Shown here: in pieces, positions 15,622 to 24,138 of the stretch
Position numbering within the stretch: position 1 is the first letter of the stretch
Layout of the letters: every line of letters starts with the position of its first letter
Origin: Deltaproteobacteria bacterium
Lineage (GTDB): Bacteria; Desulfobacterota; Desulfobaccia; Desulfobaccales; 0-14-0-80-60-11
NCBI GenBank assembly: GCA_023381945.1
Contig: JAMCQY010000216.1
Coordinates: 1-25,442, forward strand
Reading direction: 5' to 3'
Length of the DNA stretch: 25,442 nt
Program-made: the position numbers and the translations under genes
Notes under the pieces: generated by a model
What the model was told of the DNA's origin: nothing
What the model saw: the letters and a program-made list of their open reading frames with translations, nothing else
The model's database searches: none

Positions 15622-16613
15622 TGTCGGTCTGGGCCCTGGGCTTAATCCTCTTGATCGTCAAGCTGCTCATCGTCCTGGTGGTGGTGCTGTTCCTGGCTGC
15701 CTACCTGATCTACGTGGAACGCCGGCTCCTGGGGTTCATGCAGCTGCGCCTGGGTCCGAATAGGGCCGGCCCTCTGGGACTGCTGCAACCCATCGCCGAC
15801 GCGGTGAAGCTGCTGACCAAGGAGGATTTTATCCCCGCCGGCGCCGACCGGGTCATCTTCCTTTACGCCCCAGCGGTGGTGGCGGCCGTGGCCTTGCTCA
15901 TCTTCGCGGTGGTGCCCTTTGCCCAGGGCTGGACCTTCCGGGGGCAGAAGATCCCCGGGGTGGTCAGCGACCTTAATGTCGGTCTGTTGGTCGTCCTGGC
16001 GCTCTCCAGCATCGGGGTTTATGGCGTGGCGCTGGGAGGCTGGGCCTCCAACTCCAAGTTTGCCCTGATGGGGGCCATCCGGGGCGCGGCCCAGATGATC
16101 AGCTACGAGCTGGCGCTGGGTCTGTCCCTGGCGCCGGTGGTGATGCTGGCCCGGTCCTTCTCTTTGGTGGACATTGTCCAGGCGCAGGCCAAGACGCCTT
16201 TCATCATCTTCCAGCCGCTGGCCTTCCTCATCTTTTTCATCGCCGCCGTAGCCGAAATGAAGCGCATTCCCTTCGACATCCCCGAAGCGGAAAACGAGTT
16301 GGTGGCCGGCTATCACATGGAATACAGCGGCATGCGCTTCGGGCTCTATTTTTTGGGGGAGTATGTCACCATGGTGATCCTGGGGGCCCTGGTGGCGGTA
16401 TTCTTTCTGGGCGGCTGGCGGGGGCCGTGGCTGCCGCCTCTGATCTGGTTCTTCATCAAGGTCTTCATCGTGGTGTTTATCATTATCTGGCTGCGGGGCA
16501 CCTATCCCCGGTTGCGTTTCGACCAGTTGATGGATTTGGGCTGGAAGGTTTTGATCCCCTTGTCGCTCCTGAACATCATCATTACCGGCGGGGTCATGCT
16601 GGCAATGACCTAA
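15621..16613 (+). CDS. nuoH: NADH-quinone oxidoreductase subunit H (complex I)
   Basis: The membrane subunit (330 aa, about eight helices) that forms the quinone chamber and links it to the proton channels. Family motifs are RLGPNRAGPLGLLQPIADA near residue 43, the charged loop PFDIPEAENELVAGYHMEYS, and the C-terminal PRLRFDQLMDLGWKVLIPLS. The ATG at 15621 shares its A with the nuoG stop, and GGTGGAAG lies just upstream. The next complex I gene, nuoI, is displaced by a methyltransferase gene. Confidence 0.96.
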   Translation: MSVWALGLILLIVKLLIVLVVVLFLAAYLIYVERRLLGFMQLRLGPNRAGPLGLLQPIADAVKLLTKEDFIPAGADRVIFLYAPAVVAAVALLIFAVVPFAQGWTFRGQKIPGVVSDLNVGLLVVLALSSIGVYGVALGGWASNSKFALMGAIRGAAQMISYELALGLSLAPVVMLARSFSLVDIVQAQAKTPFIIFQPLAFLIFFIAAVAEMKRIPFDIPEAENELVAGYHMEYSGMRFGLYFLGEYVTMVILGALVAVFFLGGWRGPWLPPLIWFFIKVFIVVFIIIWLRGTYPRLRFDQLMDLGWKVLIPLSLLNIIITGGVMLAMT

Positions 16614-16614
16614 T

Positions 16615-16665
16615 GTAGGACAGTCGCCCCGGCTGTCCGGGGACAGGCGAGAGCGCCTGTCCTAC
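16615..16665. repeat. 51-bp composite element with GTAGGACAG/CTGTCCTAC-type ends, copy 3
   Basis: GTAGGACAG...CTGTCC and GGACAGGCG-AGAG-CGCCTGTCC form two hairpins. The outer ends are GTAGGACA (16615-16622) and TGTCCTAC (16658-16665). It begins one base after the nuoH stop codon and has the same plan as the GTAGGGGC elements with different inner sequence. Confidence 0.8.
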
Positions 16666-16693
16666 ATGTTAACTCGCAGGTTGGGGAGATAAG

Positions 16694-17284
16694 ATGGCTA
16701 AGCCTTCTGATTCAGCGATGGCCAAGCCCCCCGGGGCGGGGAAAAGCAGCTTCGATCTCATCGAGCCGGCCAGGCTCCTGAGCGGGTTGCCGCTCAAACC
16801 CGGCATCACCTTTCTGGACCTGGGCTGCGGCGCCGGCAATTATACCATGGCGGTAGCCGAAGTCATCGGCGCGCAGGGAGTGGTCGTGGCCCTGGATCTG
16901 TGGCCGCCGGGAATTGAAACTCTGGAAGAACGAGCCACGGCCGCCGGCCGGCGGAATATCCGGGCTGTACTGGCAGACATCAGCAAGACCATTCCCCTGG
17001 GCGATCATAGTGTTGACGTCTGCCTGATGGCTACAGTGCTCCACGACCTGGCGGAATTCGCCATGGAGAAGGGCGCGCTTGAGGAAGCTGCTCGGGTTTT
17101 GAAGCCCGGCGGGGTGCTGGCCATCGTTGAGTTCGATAAGGTCGAAGGCCCGCCGGGGCCGCCCCTGCGAATCCGGCTGACTCCGCAAGAAGTGGAAAAC
17201 CTGGTGGTTCCTTACGGCTTTCAAAAGACCCGCCTGGTTCGGGTCGGGCCATTCAATTATTTGATTTTATTAACCAAAAAATAG
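16694..17284 (+). CDS. Class I SAM-dependent methyltransferase inside the nuo operon
   Basis: A 196-aa soluble methyltransferase of unknown substrate. Motif I is FLDLGCGAGNYT (40-51), an acidic residue follows beta-2 (ALDLWP, D68), and LKPGGVLAIVEF (136-147) resembles the UbiE/methyltransferase-11 group. The ATG at 16694 is preceded by GGGGAG at 5 nt. It sits between nuoH and nuoI, a pair usually adjacent in complex I operons, and is on the same strand. Possible targets are a quinone headgroup or a complex I subunit, but it could equally be an unrelated gene carried in the operon. A TAG stop (17282-17284) coincides with the first bases of the following palindromic element. Confidence 0.85.
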   Translation: MAKPSDSAMAKPPGAGKSSFDLIEPARLLSGLPLKPGITFLDLGCGAGNYTMAVAEVIGAQGVVVALDLWPPGIETLEERATAAGRRNIRAVLADISKTIPLGDHSVDVCLMATVLHDLAEFAMEKGALEEAARVLKPGGVLAIVEFDKVEGPPGPPLRIRLTPQEVENLVVPYGFQKTRLVRVGPFNYLILLTKK

Positions 17285-17330
17285 GGGCGGACTCAGGTAT
17301 CCGCCCTGGGGCACACCTGAGTGCCCCTGC
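17282..17330. repeat. Double-hairpin element overlapping the methyltransferase stop codon
   Basis: GGGCGGA/TCCGCCC and GGGGCAC/GTGCCCC form two adjacent hairpins. The left end TAGGGGCGG supplies the TAG stop of the upstream gene. It ends 10 nt before nuoI, where AAGGA serves as ribosome-binding site. Confidence 0.75.
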
Positions 17331-17340
17331 AAGGAAACCT

Positions 17341-17916
17341 ATGCCTGAAGTCAAAGACCGGATACAGACCAGGCCAAATATTTTGCAGGCGGTGGGTTGG
17401 GCCGTCGCCGGATTATGGCAGGGACTGATGATGGTGCTCCGCCACTTGTTTCGGCGGGCGGTCACCGAGCAATACCCCGATTATAAGCGCTTCCTGCCGA
17501 AACGGTCCCGGGCCCGGATCATTCTGACCCGGGACCCCGACGGCGAAGAACGCTGCGTCGCCTGCTTCCTGTGCTCGGCGGTCTGCCCCACCAGCTGCAT
17601 CTCCATGGTTTGCGAGGAACGCGCCGACGGCCGCCGTTGGGCGCCCTGGTTCCGCATCAATTTCGCCCGCTGCATTTACTGCGGCCTGTGCGAAGAGGCC
17701 TGTCCCACCCTGGCCATCCAGCTCACGCCTTTTTATGAGTTTTGCGAGCCCACCATCCTGGACATGGTGGCGGAGAAGAAGGACTTGCTGGTAAATCACG
17801 GCGGCAAAAATCTTGAATATAATTTTTACCGCTACGCCGCAGTGACCATGGTAGGCGGCAAAGGCAGTCATATCAATGAAGCGGCCCCGGTGGACTTGAA
17901 GAGCAACTTGCCTTGA
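17341..17916 (+). CDS. nuoI: NADH-quinone oxidoreductase subunit I (complex I)
   Basis: Ferredoxin-like subunit (191 aa) carrying [4Fe-4S] clusters N6a and N6b between NuoG and NuoB. The two C-x2-C-x2-C-x3-C sets are C72, C75, C78, C82 (CVACFLCSAVCP) and C111, C114, C117, C121 (CIYCGLCEEACP), each with the usual crossover proline. The N-terminal helical anchor and RIILTRDPDGEERC before the first set match the family. AAGGA lies 7 nt before the ATG. Confidence 0.96.
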   Translation: MPEVKDRIQTRPNILQAVGWAVAGLWQGLMMVLRHLFRRAVTEQYPDYKRFLPKRSRARIILTRDPDGEERCVACFLCSAVCPTSCISMVCEERADGRRWAPWFRINFARCIYCGLCEEACPTLAIQLTPFYEFCEPTILDMVAEKKDLLVNHGGKNLEYNFYRYAAVTMVGGKGSHINEAAPVDLKSNLP

Positions 17917-17917
17917 A

Positions 17918-17950
17918 GGCAGTTGTCAGCAGCCAGTGGCAGTAGTCAGT
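17918..17950. repeat. CAGTTGTCAGCAGCCAGTGGCAG-type simple repeat
   Basis: Degenerate tandem units of about 7-8 bp (CAGTTGT, CAGCAGC, CAGTGGC, AGTAGTCAGT) start directly after the nuoI stop. They resemble 1931-1963. They take up about half of the 72-bp nuoI-nuoJ gap. Confidence 0.5.
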
Positions 17951-17988
17951 AAAAACCAAGGTGAGCGATCAAAGGCTCTAAAATTGAC

Positions 17989-18486
17989 ATGAACCTATAC
18001 GCCATCATCTTTTACGTCCTGGCCTTTATCATCCTGGCGAGCACCGCCCTGGCCGTCACCCGCCGCAACCTGATGCACGCCATCGTCTATCTGGTGCTGT
18101 CCTTTTTTGGCACAGCGTTGCTTTTTTATTTGCTTGGCGCGCCTTTTCTGGCGGTTCTGGAGGTAATCATTTACGCCGGGGCCATCATGGTGCTCTTTCT
18201 GTTCATCGTGATGATGCTGGAGATTCGGTCCCCGGAGGAGCCGGTCAGGTCCTATCTGCTCAGATGGCTGCCCGCCGCGGTTATGGGCGCCTTGAGTCTG
18301 GCTGCGGCCGGCATTTTGCTCGTCTTTAAGTCCGGCCGCAGCCTGCCTCTGCCGCTCTCCGCCGCCTCGCCCCTGGAATTCGGGCGGTTTCTGTTCCAGA
18401 GGTACTGGTTTTCAGTGGAGATTGTCTCCTATCTGCTCTTTGTGGCCCTGGTGGGGGCGCTGTATTTGGGGAGGAAAGAGGGATAG
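17989..18486 (+). CDS. nuoJ: NADH-quinone oxidoreductase subunit J (complex I)
   Basis: Membrane subunit (165 aa, five hydrophobic helices). The diagnostic third-helix segment is EVIIYAGAIMVLFLFIVMML. TRRNLMHAIVYLVLSFFGTA in the first part is also typical. The ATG at 17989 begins at the first helix; only a distant AAAGG is seen upstream. A GTAGGG-type palindrome follows the stop by 5 nt, before nuoK. Confidence 0.95.
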   Translation: MNLYAIIFYVLAFIILASTALAVTRRNLMHAIVYLVLSFFGTALLFYLLGAPFLAVLEVIIYAGAIMVLFLFIVMMLEIRSPEEPVRSYLLRWLPAAVMGALSLAAAGILLVFKSGRSLPLPLSAASPLEFGRFLFQRYWFSVEIVSYLLFVALVGALYLGRKEG

Positions 18487-18491
18487 GTGAC

Positions 18492-18520
18492 ATAGGGACG
18501 GGTTTGAAACCCGCCCCTAC
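18492..18520. repeat. 29-bp palindrome, GTAGGGGCGGGTTT family, copy 3
   Basis: Arms ATAGGGACGGGTTT (18492-18505) and AAACCCGCCCCTAC (18507-18520) flank one base. It starts 5 nt after the nuoJ stop. A second small hairpin, CGGGC/GCCCG, follows at about 18546-18561. Confidence 0.88.
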
Positions 18521-18583
18521 AACAGCAACAAAGATACTGAAAGGCGGGCAAGGAGGCCCGACCTATTAAATTTGAGCCATTTT

Positions 18584-18895
18584 ATGACAACCATCGTCCC
18601 TTACAGTCATGTGCTGGTCCTGGCCGGGGCCATGTTCTTCCTGGGTGCGGCCTGTGCCGCGGCCCGGCGCAATCTGGTGATGATCCTGATCGGCGTGGAG
18701 GTGATGTTGAATGCCGCCGGCGTCGCCCTGGTGGCCGCTTCCCTGCGCTGGCAGCAGTTGGACGGCCAGGCCCTGGTGATCTTCATCATGTGCGTGGCCG
18801 CTTCCGAAGTGGCCGTGGGTTTGGCCCTCATCGTCTACTCCCAGCGGCGTACCGGCGCCCTGGATGCCGACCGCTACAACCTTATGAAAGGCTGA
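18584..18895 (+). CDS. nuoK: NADH-quinone oxidoreductase subunit K (complex I)
   Basis: Small three-helix proton-channel subunit (103 aa). The two conserved membrane glutamates are E39 in LIGVEVMLN and E75 in AASEVAVGLALIV. RRNLVMILIG precedes the first. ATG 18584 is preferred over an in-frame TTG at 18572 because it matches the usual length and N-terminus, although AAGGAGG (18550-18556) lies too far from either start for an ideal fit. The next gene, nuoL, starts one base after the stop. Confidence 0.93.
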   Translation: MTTIVPYSHVLVLAGAMFFLGAACAAARRNLVMILIGVEVMLNAAGVALVAASLRWQQLDGQALVIFIMCVAASEVAVGLALIVYSQRRTGALDADRYNLMKG

Positions 18896-18896
18896 C

Positions 18897-20864
<1,968 letters not shown>

Positions 20865-20877
20865 CGGAGGCCTGAAT

Positions 20878-22386
20878 ATGCTTCATTTTCCTATACTTAC
20901 CCTCATTGTTTTCTGGCCGATTTTCGGCAGTTTCGTCGTCCTGGCGGCTTATCGCAGTCCCCGCCTGGTGCGCTGGCTCAGCCTGGGGTTCACCGTGGTG
21001 GAACTGGGCCTGGTGGCCGCCCTCTTTTTCTTTGACCTTAAGCCCCACGCCACCCCCCAGGGCACCTGGCTGCTGCTGGAGGACTACCCCTGGATTCCCT
21101 GGCTGGGGGCGCGCTACAGTTTGGGTCTGGACGGCATCAGTCTGATCCTCATCCTGCTGGTCTCCTTCATCAATATCTTCTGCGTGTTGATCTCCTGGGA
21201 AGCCATTGACTTCAAGGTCGGCTCCTTCTTTTTCTTCATCCTGTTTCTGGAGGGCGTTCTGGCCGGCCTGTTCCTGGCCGCCGACCTGCTGCTCTTTTAC
21301 CTATTTTGGGAGGTTCAGATCATCCCCATGTTCTTCCTGGTGGGCATCTGGGGCCACGAAAACCGCATCCACGCGGCCATCAAGTTCCTGCTGTACACCC
21401 TGGCAGGCAGCCTGGTGATGCTCATCGCCCTCCTGATGATCTATATCCTCCATGGGCAGGCGACCGGGGTTTACACCTTTTCGGTCTATCAATTGAACCA
21501 GCACCCCCCTCTGAATCACACCACCGAAACCCTGTTGTTTTTGGCCTTCTTATTTGCCTTCGGCATCAAGATCCCGCTCCTCCCGGTACACACCTGGCTG
21601 CCTGACACCCATACCGAGGCGCCCACCGCGGGCAGCGTGGACCTGGCCGGTCTGCTGCTGAAAACCGGAGTCTACGCCCTGTTCCGCTTCGGCATCCCTC
21701 TTTTTCCCAACGCCACCAAGCTTTTCGGACCCCTGCTGTTAGCCTTGGGGGTGGCGGGCCTCTTTTACGCTGCCTGGGTCGCCCTGGCCCAAACCGACAT
21801 TAAGCGCCTGGTGGCCTATTCCAGCATCTCCCACATGGCCATGATTATCCTGGGCCTAGCGATCTGGAACCCCGTCAGCCTGAGCGGCGCCATTCTGCAG
21901 ATGGTCAACCACGGGGTGTCCACTTCGGCCCTGTTTATTATGGTGGGTATGTTGGATGAACGTATCCACTCCCGGGATTTTGCGGTGCTGGGCGGGCTGT
22001 GGAATAAAATGCCGGTGTTCAGTGCCTTTTTTCTGCTATTTGCGCTGTCGTCCCTGGGCTTGCCGGGACTCAACAATTTCGTGGGAGAAATGCTCATCCT
22101 GGTGGGCATCTTCAAGGCCAGGCCGGAGATTGCCATTTTGGGCTTTATCGGGGTCGTCTTCGGGGTGATATACATCCTGAGGATGGTGCATGATGCCCTA
22201 TGGGGCGAGCCCCGGGCCGAACACGTCCTCTGGGACGTTAATTTTCGCGAGGTCGTCATCCTGGGGGTCCTGGCCCTGGCGGTGCTCTTTATCGGCCTGC
22301 ACCCCGGGCCGGTCCTGAAGGTGCTGGACCAGCCGATACAAATGATGATCCAGCAGACTACCAAGGTAGCCTGGCTGCCCATGTAG
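20878..22386 (+). CDS. nuoM: NADH-quinone oxidoreductase subunit M (complex I)
   Basis: Antiporter-like proton-pumping subunit (502 aa, about 14 helices). Key residues are E145 (YLFWEVQIIPMFF), K231 (FAFGIKIPLLPVHTWLPD) and a lysine in DLAGLLLKTG near 262, matching E. coli E144, K234 and K265. GGAGG lies 8 nt before the ATG at 20878, 13 nt after the nuoL stop. It is followed by a small ORF and nuoN. Confidence 0.96.
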   Translation: MLHFPILTLIVFWPIFGSFVVLAAYRSPRLVRWLSLGFTVVELGLVAALFFFDLKPHATPQGTWLLLEDYPWIPWLGARYSLGLDGISLILILLVSFINIFCVLISWEAIDFKVGSFFFFILFLEGVLAGLFLAADLLLFYLFWEVQIIPMFFLVGIWGHENRIHAAIKFLLYTLAGSLVMLIALLMIYILHGQATGVYTFSVYQLNQHPPLNHTTETLLFLAFLFAFGIKIPLLPVHTWLPDTHTEAPTAGSVDLAGLLLKTGVYALFRFGIPLFPNATKLFGPLLLALGVAGLFYAAWVALAQTDIKRLVAYSSISHMAMIILGLAIWNPVSLSGAILQMVNHGVSTSALFIMVGMLDERIHSRDFAVLGGLWNKMPVFSAFFLLFALSSLGLPGLNNFVGEMLILVGIFKARPEIAILGFIGVVFGVIYILRMVHDALWGEPRAEHVLWDVNFREVVILGVLALAVLFIGLHPGPVLKVLDQPIQMMIQQTTKVAWLPM

Positions 22387-22408
22387 GCAGTCGAAAAGGA
22401 GTCACCTG

Positions 22409-22519
22409 GTGCAGCCGCCGTCTAATCTCTTCGAGCGGGGCATCGAAGCGGACCTCCTGCCCTTTCGCCAGAAAAATCATCTGGCCTTGATGGCCTCCAG
22501 CACCTTGTGGACGAAATAA
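22409..22519 (+). CDS. Candidate 36-aa small ORF between nuoM and nuoN
   Basis: GTG at 22409 is preceded by AAGGAG at 7 nt, a good ribosome-binding site. It opens 36 codons starting MQPPSNLFERGIEADLLPF and ending LMASSTLWTK, then TAA immediately followed by the nuoN ATG, in the same frame. nuoN itself has no good ribosome-binding site. The peptide is not hydrophobic and I recognise no family. It may be a translational-coupling leader, a decayed N-terminal extension of nuoN, or chance. Confidence 0.4.
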   Translation: MQPPSNLFERGIEADLLPFRQKNHLALMASSTLWTK

Positions 22520-23977
22520 ATGGTACCGACTTTACCCACTGATTGGCCGGGCCTGATCCCGTTGTTTATCCTGGCCGGGGGCGGCACGCTCATCTTCTGC
22601 GCCGGGGCCGCATGTAGGCGCCTGCCTGGGGGAGTGCTCTTCGCCCTGGCCTTGATCAGCGCCGCGGCCGCGGGCGCGGCGGCCCTCTGGATAACTCCCG
22701 GCAACCCGACTTCTGAAGGCATGGTGGACCTGGGAGGCTACGCCCGGTTTTTCACCTGCCTGTTCATGCTGATTACCGTTCTGACCTGCCTGTTCCTGCG
22801 CCAGTATGCCCGGCTCCGCGGGTTTGCCGGCGACGAGATCTACGGCCTGCTGCTCTTTGCCGCCTTAGGCATGGTGCTGATAGCCGGGGCCTTGAATTGG
22901 ATCATCTTTTTCCTCGGATTCCAAACCCTTTCCCTGGCCCTGTATGTACTGGTGGCGGTGCGCAAAGGCGAGGCCGCCTCCAATGAGGCCGGCATCAAGT
23001 ATTTCATCATGAGCGCCGTGGCGTCGGCCGTGTTGGCCTTCGGTATCGCCCTGCTCTATGCCGTCAGCGGCACCCTCCAGATAGCCGGATCGCTCACGGC
23101 CCTGGTCCGCCCTGAAGATCTGGCGGTGAGCCTCCTGGCCTTGGCGCTGATCCTGGTGGGGATCGGTTTCAAGACCTCATTGGCGCCCTTCCATCTCTGG
23201 ACCCCGGATGTCTATCAAGGAGCCCCGGCGCCGATCACCGCCTTTCTGGCCGCCGGTTCCAAAGTGGCGCTGTTTGCCGCCTTATTGCGCTTCTCCACTC
23301 AGTTGGCCCCTCCGGTCTGGGCTTATTGTCTGCCGGTCCTGTGGGTTTTGGCGGCCCTCACCATGGCCGTGGGCAATATCACCGCGCTTTATCAAACCTC
23401 CTTCAAGCGCCTGCTGGCTTACTCCTCCATCGGCCAGATGGGCTATCTCTTCATGACCCTGCTGGCCGTCAAACAGGGAGGCCTGCCGGCCTTGATGTTT
23501 TACCTGGCCGTTTATGCGGTGATGGACCTGGGGGCCTTCGGCCTGATCGGCAGTTTCTCCCCGCCTTTGGCCCGGCCTGATTTGGATGAGCTGGCCGATT
23601 ACCAGGGGCTGGGATATTCCCAGCCCTATAGATCCGGCGTCCTGGCCCTTTGCCTCATCTCGCTGGCGGGGCTGCCGCCCACCGCCGGCTTCATGGGAAA
23701 ATTCGCCCTATTCCGGGCCGCCCTGCATGCCGATTACGTTATCTTGGCGATTATTGGCATTCTGAGCGCCATTATTTCCCTTTATTACTATTTCAAGGTA
23801 ACGGTGTCTCTCTATATGCGGCCGGGAGTACCCATGACCTCAGTGCCCCGCGTCGACCCGGGCATCTCCCTGGCCGGCGTGGTGATCCTGGCCCTGATTC
23901 TCTGGCTGGGCCTGGCGCCGTCGGTCCTGTTCGACCTGGTCGGCCGGCTGGCGGCGCCCCTGGCACCTCCCTTCTGA
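22520..23977 (+). CDS. nuoN: NADH-quinone oxidoreductase subunit N (complex I), Glu-to-Gln in TM5
   Basis: Antiporter-like proton-pumping subunit (485 aa, about 14 helices). The lysines of the channel are in place: K218 (GIGFKTSLAPFHLWTPDVYQ), K248 (AGSKVALF) and K394 (GFMGKFALF). The normally conserved TM5 glutamate (E133 in E. coli, in a GLELISL context) is Q135 here, in FLGFQTLSLALYVL. The ATG at 22520 follows directly on the TAA of a small ORF and has only a weak purine stretch upstream, so re-initiation is plausible. It is the last gene of the nuo operon. The 160-bp gap after it shows no clear terminator. Confidence 0.95.
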   Translation: MVPTLPTDWPGLIPLFILAGGGTLIFCAGAACRRLPGGVLFALALISAAAAGAAALWITPGNPTSEGMVDLGGYARFFTCLFMLITVLTCLFLRQYARLRGFAGDEIYGLLLFAALGMVLIAGALNWIIFFLGFQTLSLALYVLVAVRKGEAASNEAGIKYFIMSAVASAVLAFGIALLYAVSGTLQIAGSLTALVRPEDLAVSLLALALILVGIGFKTSLAPFHLWTPDVYQGAPAPITAFLAAGSKVALFAALLRFSTQLAPPVWAYCLPVLWVLAALTMAVGNITALYQTSFKRLLAYSSIGQMGYLFMTLLAVKQGGLPALMFYLAVYAVMDLGAFGLIGSFSPPLARPDLDELADYQGLGYSQPYRSGVLALCLISLAGLPPTAGFMGKFALFRAALHADYVILAIIGILSAIISLYYYFKVTVSLYMRPGVPMTSVPRVDPGISLAGVVILALILWLGLAPSVLFDLVGRLAAPLAPPF

Positions 23978-24138
23978 AAGCCCCGGCCCTAGATTTTTTC
24001 CTCCTCAGACCCTGGTAATCAGCCGATCCAAGAATTAACTTCAAAGCAAGATACAAAATCTAGCCGCAAGCTTTAGCCCGCGCTATTTTGGCCGTTATTT
24101 TCAAGCACCACTAAGGCCTGGGCTATAGGAGCACCGCC

